Below, in pieces: positions 53,530 through 61,600 of a stretch of DNA of 64,000 nucleotides (position 1 is the stretch's first letter; every line of letters begins with the position of its first letter). Origin of the DNA: Bosea sp. BIWAKO-01. Lineage in GTDB: Bacteria > Pseudomonadota > Alphaproteobacteria > Rhizobiales > Beijerinckiaceae. The position numbers and the translations under genes were made by a program. The stretch is taken from positions 1,364,001 to 1,428,000 of the forward strand of contig NZ_BCQA01000001.1 of NCBI RefSeq assembly GCF_001748145.1. The letters run 5' to 3'. The notes beneath the pieces were generated by a model. It was not told the origin of the DNA. It worked only from the letters and a program-made list of their open reading frames with translations, and made no database searches.

Positions 53530-55059
53530 ATGAACGCGCTTACGCCCGACGCCCATTCCGGCAGCGACGACCGTTTTCCGGCGCCGGTCTATGCCCGCAC
53601 CGTTCTGGCGCCGGGCTTTGCCCATAGCCAGATGCATCATCTCGCGCATCTCCTGCGCCTGCACCGCGCCCATGGCGTCATGCTGTCCGAGCAAAGCCTG
53701 CTGACCCGCCCCGAGGCGGCGGCGATCTTTGGCGCTCTCGACATCGTAGAGCGTGAACTCACCGGAGCCGAACCCGCCGCCTATACCGGCGAGCATGAGG
53801 ACCTGTTCTTCTTCATCGAGACCAAGCTCGCGGCGCTGATCGGCAAGGACATCGCCGGGCGCCTGCATACCGGGCGCTCCCGCAACGATATCGACCACAC
53901 CCTGTTCAAGCTCGCTCTGCGCGAGCGGCTCGATGCGCTCGGCCTGCAGCTGCTCGACCTGATCACAACGCTGATCCGGCGCTCGCGCGAGGAGGCCGGC
54001 ACGCTGATCCTCGCCTATACGCACGGCCAGCCGGCCCAGCCTTCGACCTATGGCCACTATCTCGGCGCAGTGATCGAGGTGCTGCTGCGCGACGTGACCC
54101 GGCTGATGCAGGCGCGCGAGGTCGTCGACCTCAGCACGATGGGCGCGGCTGCCATCACCACGACAGGCTTCCCGCTCGACCGCGCCCGCGTCGCAGGCCT
54201 GCTCGGCTTCCCCGATTTCCTGCGCAACTCCTATGGCTGCATCGCCTCGAGCGACTATACCGCTGGCGTCTATTCGGCCCTGAGGGTGCTGGCGCTGAAT
54301 CTCGGCCGTTTCGCGCAGGACCTCGCCTTCTGGACCTCGTTCGAGGTCGGGCAACTGCGCTTCTCCGACGGCTTCGTGCAGATCTCCTCGATCATGCCGC
54401 AGAAGCGCAATCCGGTTCCCGTCGAGCATCTGCGCCTGATGGCCTCGCTCACCGCGGGCAAATGCGACGCGGTGCTGCTCGCCCTGCACAATACGCCCTT
54501 CACCGACATGAACGACAACGAGCACGAGGTGCACGGTCAGGGCTACGAAGCCTTCGTCATGGCCGAACGCGCGCTCAGCCTTCTCGGCGGGGTCTTCGCA
54601 TCCGCCAAGGTCGACGAGACGCGGGCGCGGGCGAATATCGAGGCGTCTTACGCCACGATCACCGAGCTCGCCGATACGCTGGTCCGCCGCGAGAAGCTGC
54701 CCTTCGCCATCACGCATCATGTCGCTGCCGCGATGGCAAAGCATCTGCAGGCGACCAGACAGACCCTCGGCACGGTGCCCTATGCTGAATTCGCCGCCTT
54801 GTTCCGTCAGGTCGTCGACCGCGACCCGGTGTTGACCGAGGCCGAATTCCGCGAGGCCGTGACGCCCGAATATTTCGTCTCGGTGCGGACCCTGCCAGGC
54901 GGACCGGCGCCTGCCGCGATCGCCGAGAGCCTCTCCCACTACGAGGCGGAGGCTGCAGAGGCACGCGAGCTGATCGCCCGCCACGCTGCACGCGACGCCG
55001 CAGCGGGCAGGATGCTGTCCGACGCCATCGCCTCATTCTCCGTGCCGAAGGGACTTTGA
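53530..55059 (+). CDS. Argininosuccinate-lyase-superfamily enzyme in the sugar ABC operon
   Basis: 509 residues starting [20 protein letters not shown]. The fumarase/aspartase superfamily signature [10 protein letters not shown] is at residues 286-295, with the catalytic Ser in it; [20 protein letters not shown] and [20 protein letters not shown] match the first two conserved regions. Two consensus positions differ from argininosuccinate lyase: RNDQ reads RNDI and THLQ reads THGQ. No other arginine gene is nearby, and its neighbours are sugar permeases and their ATPase. It is probably a C-N lyase acting on an imported amino-acid adduct of the aspartase superfamily, not ArgH. The product is unknown. 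Confidence 0.85.
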   Translation: MNALTPDAHSGSDDRFPAPVYARTVLAPGFAHSQMHHLAHLLRLHRAHGVMLSEQSLLTRPEAAAIFGALDIVERELTGAEPAAYTGEHEDLFFFIETKLAALIGKDIAGRLHTGRSRNDIDHTLFKLALRERLDALGLQLLDLITTLIRRSREEAGTLILAYTHGQPAQPSTYGHYLGAVIEVLLRDVTRLMQAREVVDLSTMGAAAITTTGFPLDRARVAGLLGFPDFLRNSYGCIASSDYTAGVYSALRVLALNLGRFAQDLAFWTSFEVGQLRFSDGFVQISSIMPQKRNPVPVEHLRLMASLTAGKCDAVLLALHNTPFTDMNDNEHEVHGQGYEAFVMAERALSLLGGVFASAKVDETRARANIEASYATITELADTLVRREKLPFAITHHVAAAMAKHLQATRQTLGTVPYAEFAALFRQVVDRDPVLTEAEFREAVTPEYFVSVRTLPGGPAPAAIAESLSHYEAEAAEARELIARHAARDAAAGRMLSDAIASFSVPKGL

Positions 55060-55063
55060 GCCG

Positions 55064-56170
55064 ATGGCCAGCGTTTCGCTCAGCAAGGTCGTCAAGCGCT
55101 ATGGCGATGTCGGCATTGTCCACGGCATCGACCTTCAGATCGCCGATGGCGAGTTCATCGTCGTGGTCGGCCCTTCGGGCTGCGGCAAGTCGACGACACT
55201 CAGGATGATCGCCGGGCTGGAGAGCCTCAGCGACGGCACGATCTCGATCGGCGGGCGCGTCGTGAACACATTGGAGCCCAAGGATCGGAACATCGCGATG
55301 GTGTTCCAGAACTATGCGCTGTACCCGCACATGACGGTGCACCGGAACATCGCCTTCGGCCTCTACGCCGCAAAACTGCCAAAGGCCGAAATCGACCGCA
55401 AGGTGCGCGAAGCGGCCGCGCTGCTCGGGCTGACCGACCTGCTCGAGCGCCGGCCGAATGCGCTCTCCGGCGGCCAACGCCAGCGCGTCGCCATGGGCCG
55501 CGCCATCGTGCGCGATCCCACCGTCTTCCTGTTCGACGAACCTCTCTCCAATCTCGACGCCCAGCTGCGCGGCCAGATGCGCACCGAGATCAAGCGGCTG
55601 CACCAGTCGATCGGCACCACGATCGTCTATGTGACGCATGACCAGATCGAGGCGATGACACTCGCTGACAGGATCGTGATCATGCGCGATGGACGGATCG
55701 AGCAGGTCGGCACGCCGCTCGACGTGTTTCACACTCCTGCGAGCGCCTTTGTTGCCGGCTTCATCGGCACGCCGACGATGAACCTGCTCGAGGTTTCGGT
55801 GGCCCAGCAGAACGGGGCTCCCGCACTGGTACTGGAGCCCGGCGGTGCGGCACTCACTCTCGCCCCTGACGCAGCCGCACGTCTCGGCGACCGCAGCAAG
55901 GTTCTGATGGGCCTGCGGCCCGACAATCTCACGGTCGAGCCGATCGATGCACCCGACGTCACCGTGGGGCGGCAGAAGCTCGATGCCACGGTGGTCGTAG
56001 CCGAACCCCTCGGCGTCACGACGCAGGTCATCGTCAAACTGGCAGGCCGCGAAGTGGTCGGCATGGCGGATGGCCGTTTCGTGCCCGCGGCTGGAGCCCC
56101 AGTGAAACTCGCATGCGATCTCGACCGGCTGCACCTGTTCGATGCGCAGACGCGGCTACGCCTTCCCTAG
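55064..56170 (+). CDS. Sugar ABC transporter ATP-binding protein (UgpC/MalK type)
   Basis: 368 residues starting [20 protein letters not shown]. Walker A is [20 protein letters not shown], the Q-loop [20 protein letters not shown], signature [17 protein letters not shown], Walker [16 protein letters not shown] and the switch His [21 protein letters not shown]-terminal TOBE/OB domain ([20 protein letters not shown]) follows. It completes the importer with the two permeases and the Tat-exported binding protein encoded at 48065-49354. Confidence 0.95.
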   Translation: MASVSLSKVVKRYGDVGIVHGIDLQIADGEFIVVVGPSGCGKSTTLRMIAGLESLSDGTISIGGRVVNTLEPKDRNIAMVFQNYALYPHMTVHRNIAFGLYAAKLPKAEIDRKVREAAALLGLTDLLERRPNALSGGQRQRVAMGRAIVRDPTVFLFDEPLSNLDAQLRGQMRTEIKRLHQSIGTTIVYVTHDQIEAMTLADRIVIMRDGRIEQVGTPLDVFHTPASAFVAGFIGTPTMNLLEVSVAQQNGAPALVLEPGGAALTLAPDAAARLGDRSKVLMGLRPDNLTVEPIDAPDVTVGRQKLDATVVVAEPLGVTTQVIVKLAGREVVGMADGRFVPAAGAPVKLACDLDRLHLFDAQTRLRLP

Positions 56171-56203
56171 ATCTCCGAACCGGTGATCTAACCTCCTGTG
56201 CTT

Positions 56204-56248
56204 GCATCGGCTTTCCCGAAAACCGCAATCCACTTTTCGGGCCGATGC
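56204..56248. repeat. Rhizobial-type intergenic palindromic repeat
   Basis: An imperfect inverted repeat, gcatcggctttcccgaaaa / ttttcgggccgatgc, flanks ccgcaatccac. The wording cgcaatccacttttcggg is like short palindromic units scattered in Hyphomicrobiales genomes. It lies after the ATPase stop, where it may also act as a terminator-like hairpin. Membership in a repeat family is from memory and unchecked. Confidence 0.6.
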
Positions 56249-56259
56249 CCCAAGCAAGG

Positions 56260-56835
56260 TCAGGACGTGGCCACGCCCCGTTCGAGTTGCGGGAGAAGAT
56301 CCCAGATCCGGCGGTTCAGGGCATAGAGCTCCTGCGTCGCCGCCGCGATCTCGTCGAGCCGCGCCTGATCGACGGCGCGGCGGGTGCCGAAACGCAACCT
56401 GCCCCGGGCCTCCTCCAGCTTCATGCTCTGTGTGTGGGTGATCGCCCCGCTCGCGTCGACGACGAAGGTCGCGTGGTTGAGATCATTGCGCAGCCGCGTC
56501 GCCGCGGAGAAGGCCTCGACAACCGCGTCGAGCTCGACGCGCAGCGCCCTATCCGCGATCCGGATCTTGGCAAGGCGCTGCGCCAGGTCGAGGCGCGCCC
56601 GCGTCGTGTTGAGCGTGGAAAAGACGATCGCTGCGGCGGCCTCATCGGTGTCCAGCAGCAGCATCAGCACATAGATGAACATGCTCTCATTGTTGGACCA
56701 GGCGAAATTGAGATCGCCTATCAACGACAGGAAGGCTATCCTTTGCTCGCCCGAGCGTTGCGCAGCCTGTTCCAGCGCGGTGAAATCAGGGCGGGGCGGC
56801 AGCGTGGATGGCCCGTTCCGGTTGTGCCTAGGCAT
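56260..56835 (-). CDS. Protein of unknown function (helical)
   Basis: 191 residues from the ATG at 56835 (a GTG three codons upstream is possible). Sequence such as FTALEQAAQRSGEQRIAFLS, WSNNESMFIYVLMLLLDTDE, AAAAIVFSTLNTTRARLDLA and LRVELDAVVEAFSAATRLRN suggests an all-helical protein with one amphipathic or weakly hydrophobic segment. It resembles the small helical proteins of unknown function whose central NDLNHA-like motif (residues near RNDLNHATFVVDASG) recalls HEPN/abortive-type RNases, but I would not assign one. It is divergent from the next unknown gene over about 40 bp. Confidence 0.7.
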   Translation of the reverse strand: MPRHNRNGPSTLPPRPDFTALEQAAQRSGEQRIAFLSLIGDLNFAWSNNESMFIYVLMLLLDTDEAAAAIVFSTLNTTRARLDLAQRLAKIRIADRALRVELDAVVEAFSAATRLRNDLNHATFVVDASGAITHTQSMKLEEARGRLRFGTRRAVDQARLDEIAAATQELYALNRRIWDLLPQLERGVATS

Positions 56836-56877
56836 GTCGTCCACCGCTCCTGAGGGCTCCTATACGGCAGAGCCAGC

Positions 56878-57363
56878 ATGTTCGATCTTCTGAGAGCCCG
56901 ACCGGCACGCAAGGCCGCTTATTCAGTCCTCGAGCCGTTCGTTCTGAAGACTTCCGCGAATGGCGCCGGCCTGCAAGCAGGCGACTGGCTCCAGCCCCAG
57001 ATTCTCGGCTTCCTGGCGACCGTGGTCACGCTGATCGTCGAGCGCAGATGCGGCGAGTTGCAAACGCACGCGCTTGCCTCGGTCCAGTCATCGGTGCTGA
57101 ATGCGCTCACCGGGATCGGTCCGGAACTTGTCGGCGAGGAAATCTGCCTGCTGAGCAGCCGCCGGGACCCGGCCTTCACGGCTGGATCGACGGGAGCACT
57201 TGCCTTTCTGGAAGCATTGGACGCCGCCCGGCCAGCGGCAGGTGAACTGGTCGTAATGGAGCCGCTCGACGCAAATTCCAGCGTGTCCGGGCGCAGAACG
57301 CTGGATGAACTCTGGCACGACCATGTCGAGCGCCATATGCGCCAAGGTCAGTTCTTGACCTGA
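56878..57363 (+). CDS. Protein of unknown function
   Basis: 161 residues starting MFDLLRARPARKAAYSVLEP. No signal peptide, no clear membrane segment and no recognised domain. Helical stretches include GDWLQPQILGFLATVVTLIV and LQTHALASVQSSVLNALTGI. Its last 16 bases overlap the end of the converging zinc-ribbon/HTH gene. Divergence from the previous unknown gene may mean a shared promoter. Confidence 0.65.
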   Translation: MFDLLRARPARKAAYSVLEPFVLKTSANGAGLQAGDWLQPQILGFLATVVTLIVERRCGELQTHALASVQSSVLNALTGIGPELVGEEICLLSSRRDPAFTAGSTGALAFLEALDAARPAAGELVVMEPLDANSSVSGRRTLDELWHDHVERHMRQGQFLT

Positions 57364-58061
57364 GATATCGGTATGCCGAAACCACCGAAGCCCGCAGTTC
57401 GGACTTTCGACGCAGGCGGCTCATCATCGAGCAGCCCGAGTTCGAGCTGAACTTCCGTCAGCGCCTCGCCCGCCTCTTCCAGCCGCTCCGGCCGGGTCGC
57501 GAGAAGCCGCCGCAGCGCCTGAATGAACAGGGTGTCCGTTTCCGCGGTCGCGATACCCTCCAGCGCCGCCATGAAGCGTTCGAAACGCGCGACGCAGCTC
57601 GCGCTGCCCGGACCCCCATCGACCTGACAATCCAGGAACTCGCAACGCACGACCGTTTCGCTATGCTGCCATGGGGCATAGCAGGCCACCTCGAGCGGAG
57701 AGACCGCGAGGCCGCCGACAATCTTCTGCTTCAGGTGCCATGCCGTTCTGACGGACACACCCAGGGTCTGCGCCAGCCTTTGCGACCCCATCTTTTGTCG
57801 GGTAGCCGTCAGGAGGTAGAGGGCCTGGAGCCAGACATGAAGCGGTACATGGCTATTGTGAAAGATCGTTCCGTTTCTGATCGTGAACGGCTTCCGGCAG
57901 GAATAGCATTTCCACGCGCCAATGGGGGTGCTCAGGCCGTTGAGCCGGCCGAGCCGGCCGGCCTCGCCGCAATGCGGGCAAACCGGCCCGGACGGCCAGA
58001 CCATTCGTTCGAGCGACAAATGGACGACGCGCTCGTTCTGCAAGCGGATGGCGTTCGGCAT
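57348..58061 (-). CDS. IS1595-type zinc-ribbon/HTH protein lacking the transposase catalytic domain
   Basis: 237 residues from the ATG at 58061 (MPNAIRLQNERVVHLSLERM), with ggagg upstream. Residues 28-55 are a zinc ribbon (CPHCGEAGRLGRLNG then KCYSCRKPFTIRNGTIF). Residues 67-115 match the IS1595 helical region (HVWLQALYLLTATRQKMGSQ, AQTLGVSVRTAWHLKQKI). The expected ISXO2-like DDE domain is absent; the C-terminal 120 residues are unlike it (MAALEGIATAETDTLFIQAL, ALTEVQLELGLLDDE). The reading frame is intact with a good start, so this looks like a domesticated DNA-binding protein more than a decaying element. It sits beside the AT-rich gap that leads into the secretion operon and could regulate it. 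Confidence 0.8.
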   Translation of the reverse strand: MPNAIRLQNERVVHLSLERMVWPSGPVCPHCGEAGRLGRLNGLSTPIGAWKCYSCRKPFTIRNGTIFHNSHVPLHVWLQALYLLTATRQKMGSQRLAQTLGVSVRTAWHLKQKIVGGLAVSPLEVACYAPWQHSETVVRCEFLDCQVDGGPGSASCVARFERFMAALEGIATAETDTLFIQALRRLLATRPERLEEAGEALTEVQLELGLLDDEPPASKVRTAGFGGFGIPISQVKN

Positions 58062-58658
58062 GGCGCACCTCCAACCCCAAAAGCATGGTCCCAGATGGGT
58101 AAATGAAAGTCAATAAAGTCTGAAAATGGGTAATAATTCGATACATTGACGCCGCATGGGCATAGTTGGATGCTTGCCGCTCGGAAATAATGCACACAGC
58201 CACTCGGTTGTCACACTATTTCTGAGATACTCTGTTAATTTAGGTATCAGAAAGCAACTGATTACCGATTAAGATATTGTAAGTTGTTATAATAAATACC
58301 ACGTATTTATATATATACATTAAAATATAAACTTTATATCGTTGTAGAATAATATCGTACTATTAGATATATTTCTATTTGGCGATTTATCTCGGTATAT
58401 CGTGATATTTATTACCTACATTACAGAAATAAAATCAGGAGAAAGGCAGAATGACTTAGCTTTATTTGGAATTTCGGCTACCCTCAGCTCAAAATCACGA
58501 TGAACGTCTTTCCGTAAGATGGCGGGACATTCAATCGATCTTAATTATCAATATTAGGCACTAATGGCATCCGACGCGAGTGGATCGACGCAGCGCAGAA
58601 GAGATGCGGCGATCAACAAGCTGAAGGGTGCCTTCTCCTTTTTTAACGGGGAAGTATC
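58062..58658. promoter_or_regulatory. AT-rich intergenic region upstream of the secretion operon
   Basis: Nearly 600 bp without a credible gene. From about 58190 to 58560 the sequence is strikingly AT-rich (for example taccacgtatttatatatat and ggcgatttatctcggtatat) in an otherwise GC-rich window. It likely contains the promoter and regulatory sites of the operon that starts at 58659 and may be a target of a silencing protein such as MucR or H-NS-like factors. A short frame starting at 58564 overlaps the next gene and is not accepted. Confidence 0.7.
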
Positions 58659-59435
58659 ATGTCCAACAGCAACAATTATCACCCGCAGGATCCAAACCAG
58701 GATCAGGACCAGGCGCAGGCGCAGGCCGCGCTTCAGGCCCAGCTGCAGGGCCAGGGCCAGGGGCAAGGTCAGGGACAAGGGCAAGGGCAAGGGCAGGCGC
58801 AGTACTCTGCGCAGGCCGTTGACACCTCCGTCTGGAATGACAACGGCAATCTGAATCTCAACGGCAACGGCAATCTGAATGCCAATGGCAATCTCAACTA
58901 TAACGAGAACATCAACCATGTTCAGACCGCGGTCGACACCACTGTCAATGTGAAGGTTGACCTCGACCTCAGTGGCGCTCTCGTGCCACCTGCCGATAAC
59001 AGGGTCATGGATATCGACTCGATCCACGACATCCACGACTCGATCGTGATGCCTTCCGTCGTGACGCAGACGACCGATGACGGCAACAACTTCAATATCA
59101 CGCAGGTCAACAACCTGGCCGACAATGATAGCCTGTCCAACCCATCGGTGAACTTCAACTCGGGTGGGCTCGAGCCATCCAGCTATCTTCCGGGCCATAT
59201 GCCGGAAACAGCTGGCGATTTCTCGATGACCGCAACGGCCACCGGCGGCTCGGCATCGTCGAGCTTCGGCGATATCCATGGCGGAAGCGACGGCTACTCC
59301 GGCATCGGCGCCGCTGCTGCCAACGTCGCCCTGACCCAGGAAGCCTTCACCCAGCACATCGCCATGGGCGCGAATGTCCAGTTCAATTCCGTCGATCACC
59401 TGACCGTCGCCGGTCACGACATCGGCACGCTCTGA
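58659..59435 (+). CDS. Gln/Asn-rich repeat protein, likely type I secretion substrate
   Basis: 258 residues starting MSNSNNYHPQDPNQDQDQAQ, with a purine-rich ggggaag before the ATG. There is no Sec signal. Residues 17-46 are Gln-Ala and then eight or so GQ dipeptides, residues 57-82 are Asn-rich repeats (WNDNGNLNLNGNGNLNANGN), and a later block TQTTDDGNNFNITQVNNLAD carries the ITQxNxLxDxD-like motif that recurs in the next gene's product. It has no RTX GGxGxD nonapeptides. The composition resembles prion-like, fibre-forming or amyloid proteins. The next gene encodes a large protein with the same motif, and a type I transporter follows, so secretion by that transporter is inferred from position. 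Confidence 0.8.
   Translation: MSNSNNYHPQDPNQDQDQAQAQAALQAQLQGQGQGQGQGQGQGQGQAQYSAQAVDTSVWNDNGNLNLNGNGNLNANGNLNYNENINHVQTAVDTTVNVKVDLDLSGALVPPADNRVMDIDSIHDIHDSIVMPSVVTQTTDDGNNFNITQVNNLADNDSLSNPSVNFNSGGLEPSSYLPGHMPETAGDFSMTATATGGSASSSFGDIHGGSDGYSGIGAAAANVALTQEAFTQHIAMGANVQFNSVDHLTVAGHDIGTL
58746..58799 (+). repeat. Gln-Gly codon repeat in the first secreted-protein gene
   Basis: Eight to nine tandem copies of a hexamer of the type cagggc, coding GQ dipeptides, with only silent base differences. It marks a low-complexity region prone to slippage. Confidence 0.85.
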
Positions 59436-59470
59436 GCGTCCCAACGCTTAGAAGGCAAACCATGCTCGGA

Positions 59471-59493
59471 CGCGCGGGGGTCGGCCCCGCGCG
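59471..59493 (+). terminator. GC hairpin between the two repeat-protein genes (attenuator-like)
   Basis: Perfect 9-bp stem cgcgcgggg / ccccgcgcg with a 5-base loop, soon followed by a smaller hairpin (cggggtaagttgccccg). With no U-tract it would act as partial terminator or stabiliser, giving more of the first protein than of the downstream genes. Confidence 0.6.
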
Positions 59494-59585
59494 ATCCCTG
59501 CCCGGGGTAAGTTGCCCCGCTGAGCCCACGCAATGCCTGGAGCCCTCCACGATCGGCCCTACCAGGCGACATTGCAGAGTGCGCC

Positions 59586-61574
59586 ATGAATACCGGCGGG
59601 TTCACCGAGACCATATGGCATTTTGCCGGCTATCTCCGCGTCTTCGTTGACGAAGTCCGGGCGCGCGAGATTTATGACGGCGAGACATCCCGGGTCGGAG
59701 CAGACGAAGGCAACGATCGCTTCTACGATCGGACCCCGCCCGTCGCCGCCGATGAAACGATCTCGCAATCCGTGCTCTTTCAAGCGCGGAACGTCATCGA
59801 GGACAGTCCCGCCCTTCACAGCCCGGCGCCCACGCCCTTCACTCCACCGGCCAAAATTCTGCCATCGAGCCATCCGTTTCCGCATCGCCTCGATGCGCCT
59901 GACAGCGTCGATTACGACTACGGCTATGCCGTCACCAACCACAGGATCATCACCGTCGGGTATCAGGGCGGCGGCACGGAGACACTGCTCTCGATCCACC
60001 AGGTCAATCAGGCGGACGACCGGGACCTGCTGACGTCCGACGCCATCCACTATCCTGACGGTACTCTCGTCGTGCCCCCCGAGCTTCATCTCGACGGCGT
60101 GCTGGACAGCATGCTGCACCAGGCGGAGAACGCTGTTCCCAGGGAGGTTGCGGTCCTTCAAGGCGGCACGACACAGAGCGTGATCGAGGCCATCGAAAGC
60201 CGTGATAGCCGCTGGGCCGAGACGGGGAGCCCATATTCCGATGGCAGCCCTGTCTCACATGCCGTGGAAGGCCGAACCGTCGATGGCGCGCTCAACTCGG
60301 GTGATCCGTCAGTGCCGAGCATTGCCGAGGTTGCACCATGGCGCCTGGCCGAGGAGGCCCCGGCCGACAGCATCACCAAATCCATATCAGCGGCCGAGCC
60401 CACCGGTGGCGTTGCCGTCATCTCCGAAACCGGCATGAATACGTTGGCAAATGCTGCCGTGATTGTCGACGCCAACGAAGCCACCGGTTCCATGATCGTG
60501 GGCGGCAACTATTTCTTCAGCCGCGGCATCGCGCAGGTGAACGTCCTCGTGGACAACGATCATGTCGACGTCGCCGTCGATGGTGCCCTGACCCCATTGG
60601 TTCAGACCCATGGCAACGAAGTCCACAACATCGCGGAATTCGCGACGAACACAATGACGATTGCGCCAAACGGAGCCGCAGCGACCCCATTCTGGTCGGT
60701 CGATGTCATGCCGGGCAGCTTCTATGATGTGAAATCCGTCGTTCAGTTCAATGGCCTGAACGATAGCGACCGGATCGTTCAGGCGGAGAACGGAACCTAT
60801 TTCGACGTGAAGAGCGGCGAGAACGCCCAGCTCAACCTCGCACTGCTCACCGGCCTCGACAGCTATGACATCATCATCATCGGCGGCGACTATCACCGCG
60901 CCGACTGGATCTATCAGTACAACATCGTGCTGGACCCAGACAGCGCCAAGCTATTTGCAACCGGCCACAGCAGCGATAGCACCGTTGTGACCACCGGCTT
61001 CAACAACCTCACCAATCTCGCAAGCATCACGACCTATGACAGCGCCGCATTCAAGCCGATGCTGCAGGCCCATTACGACCTTATAGACGCGCTCGATCGG
61101 CACTACACGATCCTGACCCCGAATACCGACTGGGAGCTCAACGGCAACAGGTCGGGGACGCTGCACGTCCTCTACGTGCCCGGCGACTATTACGATGTGA
61201 ACGTCATCACCCAGATCAATGTGCTGAACGACGCTGACCAGGTCATCCAGGCCAATGCTCAGCCCGGTACGACACAAGGCGTCGCCGCCGGCGCAAACAC
61301 GGTGCTGAACGAAGCGCATATCATCGACCCCGGCACGCTGTCTGCGTCGAAATACCTGGGTGGGCAGGCCTATGAGGAGAGCGTGCTGATCCAGACCAAC
61401 ATGATCACCGACACTGACAAGGTCACCATTCACGACACCCAGACATTGGTGCCCGAGCTCGTCGCCTTCGCTCACGACGTGGATTCGCACTCCGGATCGG
61501 ACTCCTCCGGTTCGCGACCGGTGATACCCGATCCGTCCCAGCACGATCACCTCACATCGAACATCATGACTTGA
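59586..61574 (+). CDS. Large repeat protein of the secretion operon, likely type I substrate
   Basis: 662 residues starting MNTGGFTETIWHFAGYLRVF, no signal peptide, acidic and rich in Asn/Asp/Thr. Six copies of a motif G-G/D-x-Y-x5-I-x-Q-x-N-x-L-x-D-x-D occur at about 127 (degenerate), 306, 377, 433, 533 and 592 (for example GDYYDVNVITQINVLNDADQ). Most are preceded by a half-motif such as TGMNTLANAAVIVDANEATG or AAGANTVLNEAHIIDPGTL, so the unit is 60-100 residues. The first gene's product carries one shorter form. No RTX repeats and no known domain. The C-terminus (PDPSQHDHLTSNIMT) could hold a secretion signal. It is followed at 26 bp by the transporter gene. Probably a surface or extracellular structural protein; function unknown. 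Confidence 0.82.
   Translation: MNTGGFTETIWHFAGYLRVFVDEVRAREIYDGETSRVGADEGNDRFYDRTPPVAADETISQSVLFQARNVIEDSPALHSPAPTPFTPPAKILPSSHPFPHRLDAPDSVDYDYGYAVTNHRIITVGYQGGGTETLLSIHQVNQADDRDLLTSDAIHYPDGTLVVPPELHLDGVLDSMLHQAENAVPREVAVLQGGTTQSVIEAIESRDSRWAETGSPYSDGSPVSHAVEGRTVDGALNSGDPSVPSIAEVAPWRLAEEAPADSITKSISAAEPTGGVAVISETGMNTLANAAVIVDANEATGSMIVGGNYFFSRGIAQVNVLVDNDHVDVAVDGALTPLVQTHGNEVHNIAEFATNTMTIAPNGAAATPFWSVDVMPGSFYDVKSVVQFNGLNDSDRIVQAENGTYFDVKSGENAQLNLALLTGLDSYDIIIIGGDYHRADWIYQYNIVLDPDSAKLFATGHSSDSTVVTTGFNNLTNLASITTYDSAAFKPMLQAHYDLIDALDRHYTILTPNTDWELNGNRSGTLHVLYVPGDYYDVNVITQINVLNDADQVIQANAQPGTTQGVAAGANTVLNEAHIIDPGTLSASKYLGGQAYEESVLIQTNMITDTDKVTIHDTQTLVPELVAFAHDVDSHSGSDSSGSRPVIPDPSQHDHLTSNIMT
60501..61418 (+). 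repeat. Degenerate repeat region with the [GD]xYxxxxxIxQxNxLxDxD motif
   Basis: Five clear motif copies in the protein encoded here start at residues 306, 377, 433, 533 and 592, each with the aligned Tyr, Ile, Gln, Asn and paired Asp residues. They are divergent in DNA, so the duplication is old. Confidence 0.8.
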
Positions 61575-61600
61575 GGCCAGCACGCATCCGAGGGCACTTC

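Noticed and set aside
53530..55059. Assignment as ArgH (argininosuccinate lyase of arginine synthesis)
   Set aside because: Two conserved positions differ and the gene sits among sugar ABC genes with no other arginine gene.
58564..58854. Small open frame ahead of the first secreted-protein gene
   Set aside because: Most of its length overlaps the Gln-Gly repeat gene in another frame. Only the first 30 codons are outside it, and they have no convincing start context.
58659..61574. RTX calcium-binding repeats
   Set aside because: I looked for GGxGxDxUx nonapeptides in both repeat proteins and found none.
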